From NCBI GenBank assembly GCA_049889815.1, contig JBMHCR010000028.1:14944-78943 (forward strand): 64,000 bases of DNA. The letters are read 5' to 3'. The first letter of the stretch is position 1. Every line of letters begins with the position of its first letter. The notes under the pieces are model-generated. The model did not search any database and was not told where the DNA came from. It saw only the letters and a list, made by a program, of their open reading frames with translations. This document shows positions 35,118 through 45,038 of this stretch, in pieces. This DNA is from JBPOFY01 sp049889815 (lineage in GTDB: Bacteria > Verrucomicrobiota > Verrucomicrobiia > Opitutales > Coraliomargaritaceae). The position numbers and the translations under genes are program-made.

Positions 35118-36413
35118 TTACAAGCGAATCGTTAGCGAGTGACCGTGGGCGTCTAGTTTCTCAAGGCGTGCGAAGGTCTCCACCACTGGAGCAGCTTTGG
35201 CAAGGCTCTTAGCGTCGTAGCGCAAGACGCTGGAGCGGCGAAGAAAATCCGTCGCTTGGAGTCCACTGAAGAAGCGTCCGGCGCGTCCGGTTGGAAGTGT
35301 GTGGCTTGGACCCGCGGTGAAATCACCGAGTACTGTTGGCGTCATGTAGCCCTGCAAAATCGCACCCGCAGTAGTAATCTGCTTGGTCAGATCATTCAGT
35401 GACTTGTCGGCGACCTGCAGTTCAAGGTGCTCCGGCGCGATGTAGTTTGCCACCTCAGCAGTTTGTGAAAGGGTCTTACAAATCACCGCAAGGAAGCGGG
35501 ACTTGAGAACCCTCTCGCACTTATCGGCGTGTGCGCAATCGGGAAGTTGTTTCTCAATCGCGGCACCGATCCTTTTGACGAGTGCCTGGCTGGTGCTGAC
35601 GAGATAGAGGATCTCTTTACCGCTGCCGTGCTCGGCTTGGGCAAGCAAATCAGCTGCAACGTGACGCGGATTGGCGCCAGCATCGGTGATTACCATCACC
35701 TCACTCGGGCCTGGAAGTAAGTCGATACCAACGGTGCCGAGAACTTGGCGCTTGGCTTCCATGACAAAGGCATTGCCCGGGCCGAAGATCTTGTCGACGG
35801 CAGGAATTGTCTTGGTGCCATAAGCCATGGCTCCAACCGCTTGAACACCACCAATTTTGTAAACCTCTTCGATACCACAGAGTGACAGGGCCGCCAGCAT
35901 GCCAGGTGCAATCGAACCGTCTGCAGCGGGTGGTGTGCACACCGCGATCTCAGGACACTTCACCAACTTTGCCAAGACAGCCGTCATGACCACTGTAGAG
36001 ACTAACGGAACATTGCCACCTGGGATATACAACCCTACTCGATTGATCGGATAGAACCGCTCGCCGACAATGCCGCCCTGAGCGTTCTTTGATTTCCAAT
36101 CGTTTGGTAGGGTTTGCTTGTGAAATTCTTTAACGAGGGCAATGGACTCGCGAATCGCTTTCTGGTCCGCGGCCGACAGGCTCTTCTCTGCAGCCTTCAA
36201 TTCTTTTGGGTCAACGCGCATTCCTTTCGCTGTGAGTTTCGCACCGTCGAACTTTTCGGTATATTTTAAGACAGCTTGATCACCGTGAGCTTTTACGCCC
36301 GCCAATACTCCAGAGACGACGGATGAAGCGTCGCCAGAAGCAATCGTCGTTTCGCAAAAATTGCGAAGTGCGCTCTTAAATTTGGGCGTGTCTGAAAACT
36401 CGATGGTTTGCAT
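35118..36413 (-). CDS. hisD: histidinol dehydrogenase
   Basis: Catalyses the last two steps of histidine synthesis, oxidising histidinol to histidine with two NAD molecules and a zinc ion. The 431-residue length is normal. Visible family blocks include NRVGLYIPGGNVPLVSTVVM, the PGNAFVMEAKR segment, LLPGPSEVMVITD, LLAQAEHGSGKE, the catalytic Glu/His pair in NYIAPEHLELQ and GPSHTLPTGRAGRF with a zinc histidine. No other his genes are nearby. A LolA-like gene sits 47 bases upstream on the same strand and guaA beyond that; co-transcription is possible but there is no functional link. Confidence 0.95.
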   Translation of the reverse strand: MQTIEFSDTPKFKSALRNFCETTIASGDASSVVSGVLAGVKAHGDQAVLKYTEKFDGAKLTAKGMRVDPKELKAAEKSLSAADQKAIRESIALVKEFHKQTLPNDWKSKNAQGGIVGERFYPINRVGLYIPGGNVPLVSTVVMTAVLAKLVKCPEIAVCTPPAADGSIAPGMLAALSLCGIEEVYKIGGVQAVGAMAYGTKTIPAVDKIFGPGNAFVMEAKRQVLGTVGIDLLPGPSEVMVITDAGANPRHVAADLLAQAEHGSGKEILYLVSTSQALVKRIGAAIEKQLPDCAHADKCERVLKSRFLAVICKTLSQTAEVANYIAPEHLELQVADKSLNDLTKQITTAGAILQGYMTPTVLGDFTAGPSHTLPTGRAGRFFSGLQATDFLRRSSVLRYDAKSLAKAAPVVETFARLEKLDAHGHSLTIRL

Positions 36414-36460
36414 AGCGATGATAGAGAACAGATCGCTTGCTCTGCTGCAAGCCCACGTAG

Positions 36461-37189
36461 CTACTTTTTGGGGCGTCCGACCGGGATATCGAAAATACCC
36501 TCCTGTAGCGGCTCGTTCGTGCGAATCGAACTCAGATAAATCGTATGCAGCTTGGCACCGGCTTCGTAATACTCAATCGCTTCAGGAAAACGGATGCCGC
36601 CAATATTTTGCACACCTACACCCACGCTCTCTAGATTCTTTTCAGTAAGAGTTGATACCAATTTATCGTCGTTGACTGAGAAAAATCGAATCGTTGTGAG
36701 TCCGTCTTGGCACTCATATCTTAACTTGTGACAGCGAATACCACGACGTTGCTCAATACCTTCGTAAGTGACCAGCTCTTCACCCTTTAGATCTGGTCGG
36801 TAAAAGCTGAAAAACTGCTTGGTAGAAAACTCCACACGCGCCTTTTCAGACCGTGTCAATTTACGCATTTTCGACGCACCCGTTTCCAGATTGGAGCGAA
36901 TGATGCAGGCTTCTTCGCCATTCAAGATATGGGTTTCGACGATATCATCGATTCGGATCTCCATACGCTGCGAGCTCGGCTTGCGCGCGATGATCAACAA
37001 GCTAGCGGGAGGAATTTGTGGTCGATTTGGCTCGAGACGGCCATCGATCTGAAGGGTGACTAGACCATCGAGCTTAACACTCACTCCAATCGTCGCTCTG
37101 GCACGATTAATGATATCTGAGACATCAGCTGTCTGAGCCAGCAGAGAGCCGGCACATGCAAACAAACAAATAGATAAAAGAAGTCTCAT
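36461..37189 (-). CDS. secreted LolA-like protein of unknown role
   Basis: From the ATG at 37189 (MRLLLSICLFACAGSLLAQ) this is a 242-residue exported protein with a signal peptide cleaved after LLA. The mature part looks like a LolA/LppX half-barrel: an initial helix (VSDIINRARATIG) followed by long strands (LDGLVTLQIDGRL, RMEIRIDDIVETHIL, VTYEGIEQRRGIRCHKLRY, TTIRFFSVNDDKLVSTL). Similar proteins bind or carry lipids or lipoproteins, but the sequence similarity is too faint to name this one. A frame extending eight residues upstream exists. It is between guaA and hisD on the same strand. Confidence 0.72.
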   Translation of the reverse strand: MRLLLSICLFACAGSLLAQTADVSDIINRARATIGVSVKLDGLVTLQIDGRLEPNRPQIPPASLLIIARKPSSQRMEIRIDDIVETHILNGEEACIIRSNLETGASKMRKLTRSEKARVEFSTKQFFSFYRPDLKGEELVTYEGIEQRRGIRCHKLRYECQDGLTTIRFFSVNDDKLVSTLTEKNLESVGVGVQNIGGIRFPEAIEYYEAGAKLHTIYLSSIRTNEPLQEGIFDIPVGRPKK

Positions 37190-37244
37190 AGTCGGCGGTT
37201 TGAGACAGGTCATAGACGAGGAGGTTCAATCAGAGCGAGGAAGC

Positions 37245-38792
37245 TTACTCCCACTCAATTGTGCTAGGCGGTTTGGAGCTGATGTCGAGAACGACGCGAT
37301 TACACCCGGAAACTTCATTGATGATGCGGCTAGAGATGGTGCGCAGTAACTCGTAAGGGACTCGCGCCCAATCAGCGGTCATCGCATCGACACTTTCCAC
37401 GATACGCAGCGCCACGACATTTTCATAAGTGCGCTCATCTCCCATCACGCCGACTGTTTTGACCGGAAGAAACACGCAGAAGGATTGCCAAACTTTGTAG
37501 TAGAGATCCGCAGCCATCATCTCTTCGTGAAGAATCGCATCTGCCTTACGTAACACGACGAGGTCTTCCTCCTTGATCGGTCCCATGACCCGCACACCCA
37601 ATCCCGGGCCTGGGAACGGCTGGCGCCAAACGACCTCTTTCGGGAGCCCCAACTGAGTTCCTAGCTCGCGCACTTCGTCCTTGAACAACTCACGCAGCGG
37701 CTCGAGGAGCTTAAGGTTCATCTTCTCGGGCAAGCCACCGACATTGTGGTGGCTCTTAATCAAAGCCGCTGGATTACCGTCAATCGCGACGGATTCGATT
37801 ACATCTGGGTATAAGGTACCTTGCGCGAGAAAGGTATAGTTGCCACTCTCCTTCAAATCTGTCACAGCCTCGTCGAAGACTTCGACAAAGGTGTTACCAA
37901 TAATCTTACGCTTTTGCTCGGGATCCGAAACGCCGGCCAGACGATCCAAGAACAGCTTACGCTTATCGGCGACGCGGACATCGAGATCAAAGTGATCACC
38001 GTAGAGTTTCTCTACCTGCTCACGCTCGTGGAGGCGGAGCAGACCATTATCGACAAATACACAGGTGAGCTGCTTGCCAATAGCCTTATGAATAAGCGCC
38101 GCAGCAACGGACGAATCGACTCCACCAGATAGTCCCAAGATAACATGCTCAGCCCCCACTGTCTCACGAATATTTTGTACCGTTTGATCGATGTAATTTG
38201 CCATCGACCAATCCGAGTCACAACCACAAATCTTAAAGAGGAAATTTGCAATCACCTCGGTGCCCATCTCGGAGTGCGCCACTTCCGGGTGAAACTGCAT
38301 ACCATAGAAATTACGCTCTGCATCTTGAATCGTCGCATACGGGGAGTTCTCTGTTGAAGCAACCGCTTCAAAACCATGCGGAAGCGCTTCAAGGCGATCT
38401 CCATGTGAATTCCATACTCGCAGCGAATCCGGAAGGCCTTCGAAAAGCTTACCCTTGATCGCGATATTCAAAGTGCCGTGGCCGAACTCGCGCTCTTCGC
38501 TCTTAGCAACTTTACCGCCCAACATGTGAGCCATGAGCTGCTCGCCGTAGCAGATACCGAGCACTGGCACGCCCATTTCAAACACTGCAGCATCTGGGCG
38601 CGGTGATCCTTCGATCAATACTGAGGACGGTCCGCCAGAAAGAATGACACCGCGCACCCCTGCTTCAGCCAAAACACTCGCTTGCGTGTTATATGGATAA
38701 ATTCGTGAAAGAACGTTGGCCTCACGGATACGACGCGCGATTACCTGCGTATATTGAGAACCGAAATCGAGAACTGCGATATGTTGTGGCAT
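37245..38792 (-). CDS. guaA: GMP synthase (glutamine-hydrolysing)
   Basis: Converts XMP to GMP using glutamine and ATP in the cytoplasm. The 515-residue protein has an N-terminal class I glutamine amidotransferase with nucleophile Cys81 in GICYGEQL (usually GMQ, so Met to Glu at that position) and the His/Glu pair in FHPEVAHSEMG; then the ATP pyrophosphatase P-loop LSGGVDSSVAA near residue 220, and the dimerisation domain ending in STIEWE. The start is followed by the typical FGSQYTQVIARRIRE. It lies 46 bases downstream of the membrane zinc-ribbon gene on the same strand as smc. Confidence 0.96.
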   Translation of the reverse strand: MPQHIAVLDFGSQYTQVIARRIREANVLSRIYPYNTQASVLAEAGVRGVILSGGPSSVLIEGSPRPDAAVFEMGVPVLGICYGEQLMAHMLGGKVAKSEEREFGHGTLNIAIKGKLFEGLPDSLRVWNSHGDRLEALPHGFEAVASTENSPYATIQDAERNFYGMQFHPEVAHSEMGTEVIANFLFKICGCDSDWSMANYIDQTVQNIRETVGAEHVILGLSGGVDSSVAAALIHKAIGKQLTCVFVDNGLLRLHEREQVEKLYGDHFDLDVRVADKRKLFLDRLAGVSDPEQKRKIIGNTFVEVFDEAVTDLKESGNYTFLAQGTLYPDVIESVAIDGNPAALIKSHHNVGGLPEKMNLKLLEPLRELFKDEVRELGTQLGLPKEVVWRQPFPGPGLGVRVMGPIKEEDLVVLRKADAILHEEMMAADLYYKVWQSFCVFLPVKTVGVMGDERTYENVVALRIVESVDAMTADWARVPYELLRTISSRIINEVSGCNRVVLDISSKPPSTIEWE

Positions 38793-38838
38793 GCTAATAG
38801 GTTAAATTGGAAAGTATGGAGTTGAACTTTAGAAACTT

Positions 38839-39072
38839 TTAAAACCTCAAGCGTCCATTGGTAAAGCCGCATTCTGGACATTCGCACTCTTCTCTGCCGT
38901 GCGGACCTGTGTAAATGTGGCTGCACTTGATACAGTGGTAAATGACTTTCGAACGTTGGGCTTCGTGTAGGTGTTGATCACGCCAATCGTAATAGAACCA
39001 TATACCGAAAAGCAAAATGAAGCCCGCTCCGAGATAGAGCAAAATAAAGACATCTACATCCAGTCCGACCAC
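38839..39072 (-). CDS. small membrane-anchored zinc-ribbon protein
   Basis: A 77-residue protein with one N-terminal membrane helix (VFILLYLGAGFILLFGIWFYY) and a cytoplasmic-looking zinc ribbon, CIKC-x10-ECECPECGF, giving four cysteines in two CxxC knuckles plus an extra one. It starts at a GTG twelve bases after the smc stop and lies before guaA, so it is in the smc message. No named family recognised; zinc ribbons of this sort often contact nucleic acids or act as redox/metal sites. The conserved position next to smc, if it exists in relatives, would be the first clue. Confidence 0.75.
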   Translation of the reverse strand: MVGLDVDVFILLYLGAGFILLFGIWFYYDWRDQHLHEAQRSKVIYHCIKCSHIYTGPHGREECECPECGFTNGRLRF

Positions 39073-39084
39073 GGGCGAAATGAA

Positions 39085-42000
39085 TTAGAACGATTGACCA
39101 TCGCTTACGCTGGCGAGGTCGGGACGATTGGAGTCTTTGTTGAAGCGCATAGAGAGAAGCGTCGAAACACCCTTTTCAGGCATCGTAACACCAAAAACCG
39201 TATCTGCGTTAGAAATCGTGCGCTTATTGTGCGTGATGATCAGGAATTGCGACTTATCCGTGAAGCCGTGCAAGGTATCGCAGAAACGGCCAATATTGGC
39301 ATCGTCCAATGCGGCGTCGATCTCGTCGAGCACACAGAAGGGGCTCGGTTTGACCATATAAATTGCGAAGAGCAACGCAACGGCAGCCATCGTCCGTTGG
39401 CCGCCCGAAAGCAACGTGACACTCTTGAGGCGTGTGCCCGGAGGGCGGGCAATGATATCGATACCGGATTCCAAGGGATCCTCCGAATCGATCAGCAGCA
39501 AATTAGAGTCACCACCGCCTGAGATCTTCTCGTAAGTAAAGGCGAAGTTCTTACGCACCTGTTCAAAGGTATCCTTGAAGAGTGTCTGCGAGGTTTCGTT
39601 GATCTCGTCGATCGTCTTTATCAATGCGTTCTTGGAGTTCCAGAGGTCTTCACTCTGCCCTTTCAGGAAATCGTGCCGGTCTTTCAGATCTGAATACTCA
39701 CTAATCGCATCGAGATTGACTGGACCCATATTGGTGATACGGCCCTTAAGCTCGTGCACTTCCGACTCGATTTCTTTCCAGTCGGTTTGATCCATCTCAG
39801 CTAGTTCCTCTTCCGTCGGGTCGCGGCGCTCGTGTTTGGGTTGCGCGGCAATCTTATCAGGGTCGTCCATCTCGTCCATATTGACGCGCTTCTCAAACTC
39901 AACGTTGCCCTCCCACAGCTCTGCTTTCCACGAAACACCACCCAACTCAATCTGATACTCGTCTTCGGCAGATGATTGAATAAAGCCGATCTGCGAGCGC
40001 TCCTCGGCGAGGCGCACTTCGAGTTTCGTGAGCTCTTGATCAAATGCGCGGCCTTCATTACGACGACCAGTCAAACCGCCATCAACTTGAGCAATGTCGG
40101 CATCCAAAGCCTTCAGAGATGCACGATCCTGATCTAGCTGCTCTGTAGAGACTTTCAAAGTGTGCTCCAACTCAGCGCTCTTCTCACGCTCGGACGCCGC
40201 CGAACGAGAAAGCTGTTCAATTTGCTCGTTAATCGTATCGATCTCTTGATTGCGGCGCAAAATGCGGTGCTGCAAGTTTACAGTCTCGCGCTGCATTTGG
40301 TTCAACGCACGATCGACCGACTCTAGGCGCTGCTTTTTCTCAGCCAACTCAAGGCGCACATCAGAGAGGGCTTCACGCTTACCATCACGTTCCTCCCGAG
40401 CATGTGCGATCGCATCTTCGAGATCACTACCACTTTGCCGCGCGTCTGCGAGTCCCACCTCAGCGGAAGTGAGCTCTTCCTTGGCTGCCTCTAATTCTCG
40501 GACAGAATCACCGTGTTTTGCATCCAGCTTTTGTAGCGCTTCTTCGTTATTGAAAGATGCACGGGAATTTTGCTCGATTTTTTGAGTCTGGTTGCGCTCC
40601 TCCGCGATCAACCCAGATACCTCGCTAGCCAGTTCGCTTAGACGCTGACGCTGTTCCTCAACTGTCGCTTCTGCCGCGTTGCGCTTGTCATCGAACTCAC
40701 TGGCTTGTTCGCGCAGCACGTTGAGTGCCTTCCGTTCCGCTTCGATCTCGCCGCGCAAACGGCGGATCTCGGATTCACGCTCTAACACGCTCGAAGACTT
40801 TTTCCCAGAACAGCGACCACCATGGATCAAACCGCGACAGTCCACAATCTCACCATTCTGCGTGGCAACAAAGAGAAAGTTGAACCCAGGGTTTGCCTTC
40901 CAGAACTCAATAAAACTCGGCAGCGAATCAACAAAATAGCAGCCATCAAGCAAACGATCGACAGCGCCTTGCAACCCTGAATCACGAACTTCAACGACCG
41001 AACCAGCAGCCACAATCGTGTCGGGCAAATCAACCCCGGCGCGACTGCTCAGGGCGTCGATCTCGACCTGCAAGCAAGCACGTCCGAGCTTCCCTTCGTC
41101 CAACTTGCCAATCACAGCCAATGCCGTATCGGGCTTACCCGTATAGAGCGCTTCTTCTGCTGACCCAAGTAGCGTCTGAATCGCCGAGGTGTAGGCCGAT
41201 TGGACCTTCAGCTCCTTCGAAATAATTGAGACTTCGTTCTTAGAAATGACCTCACCCAGTTTATTGCCCAGAATCGCTTTTGCACCTTCGCCAAAACCCT
41301 CAAACTTAGCCTGCAAACCCTCGAGCACATTCAACTGTGCTGTCTTACGGGCGATGCCACGATCCTGCTCCTGTATCTGTTCTTGAAGGGACCGAAACTG
41401 CTTCAGGATTTCACCGGAATCCGCGCGCGCCTGCTCGACAGCTGCTTCACAAGCCTCCTGCTCATTGCGACGCTTTTCGAGGAGAACTCGAATGTCACTT
41501 GCACCTTTCTCCAAAGCGACAAGCTCTTCTTTCGAGGTATGAATCGCCTCCATAAGCGACGCATGCTTCACTTGGTAGGTCTTCAAATCGACTTCTAAGG
41601 TGGTGCAACGAGATCGCGCACGATTGATGCGATTTTCTGCTTCGAGAACAGACTGACGACGCTGCTGAAGTTGTGCCTCCATTTCGCCAAGTTGCTCTTG
41701 GGCGGAAACTAGCTCCGCACTTTGGTCACGAAAAATACGATCCGAATCATCCACGACGCCCAATTGCATCTGTTTGTTTTCGGATTCGCTTTCTGCTTGC
41801 TGGGCGAGTTCACGTTGCTGGTTTTCCAAATCAGCGATTTCCTTCTTATACTCTTCGATACGAGCGTGTAGGTCCTTATTACGAATACCTGAAAACTCCG
41901 CCTGATTCTCCGCATTTTCCTTTTCAGACCGAAGGTTGTAAACCGTCTGCTGGAATTCCTGCATTTTTTCAAAAAGCGCCGCACGCTTCGCCTTCTTTTC

Positions 42001-42810
42001 AGCAAGCGCCATCTCGTCCGAATTGAGCGATTCATTGTGGACCTCCAGCTTCTTGCGAAGATCCTCTGCCCGGCTCGCAACCGTATCAATCGAGCTTTTG
42101 AGCTCCGCGTAGCGATATGCACTAAATGCTAGATCCAAATGAGTGAGACGGTGCTTTATCCGCTGATAACGAAGGGCCTTACTTGCTTGGCGCTTAAGCG
42201 ACCCGATCTGGCGGCTAACTTCCTCAATCACATCCGTCACGCGCGCAAGATTTGAATCCACCAGAGTCAGTTTATTCAGCGCCTCCTTTCGCTGTGCTTT
42301 GTAGAGGGTGATACCAGCAGCTTCCTCGAAAATGGTGCGTCGCTCAGCCGCATTGGTCGAAAGGATCTGGTCGATTTGGCCCTGCAGCATGAACGAATAC
42401 GAAACTCGCCCCACACCCGTGTTAGCAAAAAGGCGCTGAATGTCTTTCAGCCGCGAGACCTTACCATTGATGAAGTAATCGCTGCCCCCATCGCGAGTGA
42501 CACGGCGAGATATCTCTACCTCGTTGAAGGAGGTACCTAGCTCCGCCTCACAATCGGTAAAGGTCAACGCAACCTCGCAAGTTGGCAGCGCCTTACGCTT
42601 GTCCGTCCCCTCAAAAATAACGTCCTGCATCGATGCACCGCGCAGCGCCTTCGCACTTTGCTCGCCGAGCACCCAACGGATCGCATCGACAATGTTACTT
42701 TTACCACAACCATTAGGACCCACAACCGCTGTCACGCCAGGTCGCAAATCTAAGCGTGTGCGGTCGGCGAAGCTCTTAAAACCACTGATGACGATCTCTT
42801 TGAGATACAT
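39085..42810 (-). CDS. smc: chromosome segregation protein SMC
   Basis: The core of the bacterial condensin, which loops and separates sister chromosomes together with ScpA and ScpB. The 1241-residue protein has the canonical plan: head half with Walker A GPNGCGKSN (residues 31-39), Q-loop FMLQGQIDQIL, a coiled coil from about 170 to 500, the hinge (about 510-670, with FLFVATQNGEIVDCRG), a return coiled coil, and a C-terminal head with LLSGGQRTMAAVALLFAIY and Walker B FCVLDEIDAALDDAN. Somewhat longer than the 1180-residue average, with an extra acidic stretch near residue 985. scpA and scpB are not in the window. Confidence 0.96.
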   Translation of the reverse strand: MYLKEIVISGFKSFADRTRLDLRPGVTAVVGPNGCGKSNIVDAIRWVLGEQSAKALRGASMQDVIFEGTDKRKALPTCEVALTFTDCEAELGTSFNEVEISRRVTRDGGSDYFINGKVSRLKDIQRLFANTGVGRVSYSFMLQGQIDQILSTNAAERRTIFEEAAGITLYKAQRKEALNKLTLVDSNLARVTDVIEEVSRQIGSLKRQASKALRYQRIKHRLTHLDLAFSAYRYAELKSSIDTVASRAEDLRKKLEVHNESLNSDEMALAEKKAKRAALFEKMQEFQQTVYNLRSEKENAENQAEFSGIRNKDLHARIEEYKKEIADLENQQRELAQQAESESENKQMQLGVVDDSDRIFRDQSAELVSAQEQLGEMEAQLQQRRQSVLEAENRINRARSRCTTLEVDLKTYQVKHASLMEAIHTSKEELVALEKGASDIRVLLEKRRNEQEACEAAVEQARADSGEILKQFRSLQEQIQEQDRGIARKTAQLNVLEGLQAKFEGFGEGAKAILGNKLGEVISKNEVSIISKELKVQSAYTSAIQTLLGSAEEALYTGKPDTALAVIGKLDEGKLGRACLQVEIDALSSRAGVDLPDTIVAAGSVVEVRDSGLQGAVDRLLDGCYFVDSLPSFIEFWKANPGFNFLFVATQNGEIVDCRGLIHGGRCSGKKSSSVLERESEIRRLRGEIEAERKALNVLREQASEFDDKRNAAEATVEEQRQRLSELASEVSGLIAEERNQTQKIEQNSRASFNNEEALQKLDAKHGDSVRELEAAKEELTSAEVGLADARQSGSDLEDAIAHAREERDGKREALSDVRLELAEKKQRLESVDRALNQMQRETVNLQHRILRRNQEIDTINEQIEQLSRSAASEREKSAELEHTLKVSTEQLDQDRASLKALDADIAQVDGGLTGRRNEGRAFDQELTKLEVRLAEERSQIGFIQSSAEDEYQIELGGVSWKAELWEGNVEFEKRVNMDEMDDPDKIAAQPKHERRDPTEEELAEMDQTDWKEIESEVHELKGRITNMGPVNLDAISEYSDLKDRHDFLKGQSEDLWNSKNALIKTIDEINETSQTLFKDTFEQVRKNFAFTYEKISGGGDSNLLLIDSEDPLESGIDIIARPPGTRLKSVTLLSGGQRTMAAVALLFAIYMVKPSPFCVLDEIDAALDDANIGRFCDTLHGFTDKSQFLIITHNKRTISNADTVFGVTMPEKGVSTLLSMRFNKDSNRPDLASVSDGQSF

Positions 42811-42962
42811 TAGAACTGAAATTTGGTGCTGTTAGAGGGTAGTAAACATCCCAGAAGAAGCGGCGAGTGCGAGCCTCGCAACCTTAAAAGAGCGAGGAGA
42901 AACAGTTGTCTCCACAGAATACTTGTTTTAATCTTTCTCCACAATTTCAAACTCAAAAATTT

Positions 42963-43808
42963 ATGTCCTTACCCAGAGATTGCACCCGTGACGAATGGCC
43001 TCTCAAAGCCTACAAAAACCTTGATTTCCTAAATACCTCAGATGCACGAAACATACGTGTGCTTTGCGAAATGACCGAACCGGGCCTGCGCTTTGCGGAG
43101 GAAAAGGTCGAAGACACCATCGTGCTCTTTGGTTCCGCACGGATCCTTCCAGTCGACGAAGCAAAAAAAGCACTGGAGGAAGTGAAAGCCGCCGTCAAAG
43201 ATCCGAGCAACCCAACCGCAGAGGAGGCTCAAGCCCTTCAAAAAGCAAAGATCGCCTGTAAATCGGCGCCCTACTACGATGCTGCAGTTAAACTGGCTGA
43301 GGAGCTAACACAGTGGTCGATGGATCTACCCGAGTCCACAAAACGACGCTTTTTCATCTGTTCCGGTGGCGGTCCAGGAATAATGGAAGCTGCCAATCGT
43401 GGTGCTCATAATGTGGGCGGCAAATCTGTCGGGCTGGGCATCAGTCTACCCTTCGAGCAAGGGGTCAACCATTACATCCCTGAGAACCTTCAGTTTGAGT
43501 TTCACTACTTCTTCGTGCGGAAATACTGGTTTATTTTCCTCGCAAAAGCCTTGGTGGCTTTCCCGGGCGGATTCGGCACCCTAGACGAGCTGTTTGAGAC
43601 GCTCACGCTGATACAAACCAAAAAAGTAGATAAACTTCCGCCGGTAGTGCTCTTTGGCAGCGATTTCTGGAACAGCGTCATTAATTTGGATTCTCTGGTC
43701 GAATGGGGAACCATCTCGGCAGACGATCTCAACCTCTTCAAAACGGTCGATACCGTAGAAGAAGCACGTGATTTTATTATAGCTCAACTTACAGAGCGCT
43801 ACCTGTAG
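42963..43808 (+). CDS. LOG family protein (TIGR00730-like, lysine-decarboxylase-like fold)
   Basis: Members of this family hydrolyse nucleoside 5'-monophosphates; plant and some bacterial homologues release cytokinins. The signatures GGGPGIMEAANRGA and PGGFGTLDELFE are both present, within a 281-residue protein starting MSLPRDCTRDEW at 42963. It is of the longer type with an N-terminal extension and an inserted helical segment (VKDPSNPTAEEAQALQKAK). An upstream frame to 42906 is not supported. A single gene, divergent from smc; the AsmA-like gene follows about 150 bases later. Confidence 0.85.
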   Translation: MSLPRDCTRDEWPLKAYKNLDFLNTSDARNIRVLCEMTEPGLRFAEEKVEDTIVLFGSARILPVDEAKKALEEVKAAVKDPSNPTAEEAQALQKAKIACKSAPYYDAAVKLAEELTQWSMDLPESTKRRFFICSGGGPGIMEAANRGAHNVGGKSVGLGISLPFEQGVNHYIPENLQFEFHYFFVRKYWFIFLAKALVAFPGGFGTLDELFETLTLIQTKKVDKLPPVVLFGSDFWNSVINLDSLVEWGTISADDLNLFKTVDTVEEARDFIIAQLTERYL

Positions 43809-43957
43809 CCTAGTGCATCCACAGCACAGCCAGGCACCAGCAGCCTCAAATCCCTCCTCTAGCAAAGGGTGCATAGAATCTATCACTTTCGAACTCGCCA
43901 TTCAATCCACGCGCCCCTTGTTTCACCCCTACAAGCAATCGCTTAACCGATACGTAT

Positions 43958-44734
43958 ATGGTAAAAAAAATACTACTCGCAGTCATCGCAGCTGCGGCAG
44001 TCTACTTTCTCGGATCGGCCGCATTGAGTAAAGGTATCAAGCACGGTGTCGAAACCGTAGGCCCGAAGGTGACGCGGACACCCGTCACCCTCGCTGACGT
44101 CAACATTTCTGCATTATCCGGAAAAGGCACCTTGAAGCGCCTAAACGTCAGCAATCCAGAGGGTTACAAAAGCGAAAGCATTTTTGCGCTCGGCCAGATC
44201 GAGATCGAGATCGATACCCGCACCGTCTTCAGCAATAAAATCATTGTTGATTCAATCCACATCCGGCAGCCAAAGATTAGCTACGAGAAAAAGCTTAATA
44301 GCTCCAACATTAAGGAGTTGCTCGACAACGTCGAAGCGTTCATCGGCCACAGCAGCGACGCGCTCGCAGAGGAAACTCTAGCCACAAAAAGTAAGGCTCA
44401 GAAGCAAGTAATCATAAAAAAACTTATTATTGAGGACGGCTCAATTTATGTAGCGGCTCTTGGAATCGGCCATGAAATTCCTCTGCCCCGAATTGAGATG
44501 AACAATCTTGGTAAAAGCGGTAACACAAGCTTCGCCGACGTGATCAATGTTGTGCTGTCCAGAGTGCTCTCCTCCATCGACCCGGCGATCAAGGACGCAG
44601 GCAGGCTACTAAAGGGCACAGGTAAGGAGGCACTTAAAGCAATTCAAGAAAGCGGCCTCAACTCGGTCGATGAGGCTACTGGCAATGCTTTAGATAAAGC
44701 AAGCGATGGCATTAAAGGTCTGTTTGGAAACTAA
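43958..44734 (+). CDS. AsmA-like membrane-anchored periplasmic protein
   Basis: A 258-residue protein with one N-terminal membrane anchor (KKILLAVIAAAAVYFLGSAA) and a periplasmic domain resembling the first strands of AsmA/DUF748 proteins: VTLADVNISALSGKGTLKRL, NPEGYKSESIFALGQIEIEI, IVDSIHIRQPKISYEK. This small form is common in Gram-negative genomes and is thought to relate to outer-membrane assembly, but its role is not established. A glycine/lysine-rich amphipathic tail (LLKGTGKEALKAIQESG) closes it. It is probably transcribed alone or with the LOG gene upstream. Confidence 0.78.
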   Translation: MVKKILLAVIAAAAVYFLGSAALSKGIKHGVETVGPKVTRTPVTLADVNISALSGKGTLKRLNVSNPEGYKSESIFALGQIEIEIDTRTVFSNKIIVDSIHIRQPKISYEKKLNSSNIKELLDNVEAFIGHSSDALAEETLATKSKAQKQVIIKKLIIEDGSIYVAALGIGHEIPLPRIEMNNLGKSGNTSFADVINVVLSRVLSSIDPAIKDAGRLLKGTGKEALKAIQESGLNSVDEATGNALDKASDGIKGLFGN

Positions 44735-44970
44735 AGACCAAGCAGGAAACTCAACTGTAAACAGAGCACCGTTCATACGACTCCGATACATCACGCATCC
44801 GATCGTTTCCCTCGCTACTCTGACATACACGATACCATTAAGAAGCCACCCGATTTTGCCACCCACGTTACCTTCTGGGGAAATTTACAATACTACAGGG
44901 TGGTTCGTCATAAAATTCGACGGTTTACCCCTCCTATATGGCAATCTGTGAAGGTATCCGAAGATTGGAC
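44735..44970. other. intergenic stretch without recognised gene
   Basis: Between the AsmA-like gene and the terminator of the minus-strand mini-gene lie 236 bases with short reading frames on both strands that have no recognisable domain. No tRNA, repeat or hairpin with T-run was seen on the plus strand. Confidence 0.6.
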
Positions 44971-45001
44971 AAAAAAACGGCTCTCCAGAAGGAGTGCCGT
45001 T
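44971..45001 (-). terminator. terminator of the 31-residue ribosomal-type gene
   Basis: On the minus strand AACGGCACTCC-TTCT-GGAGAGCCGTT is a long stem with one internal mismatch, followed by seven T. Very strong for so small a gene, implying high expression. Confidence 0.88.
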
Positions 45002-45038
45002 CGAGAGCAGTTGTAACTCAGCGACTCGTGACCGCAAA

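Noticed and set aside
44706..44951. An 81-codon reading frame downstream of the AsmA-like gene
   Set aside because: Overlaps the gene's end, no domain, no ribosome-binding site.
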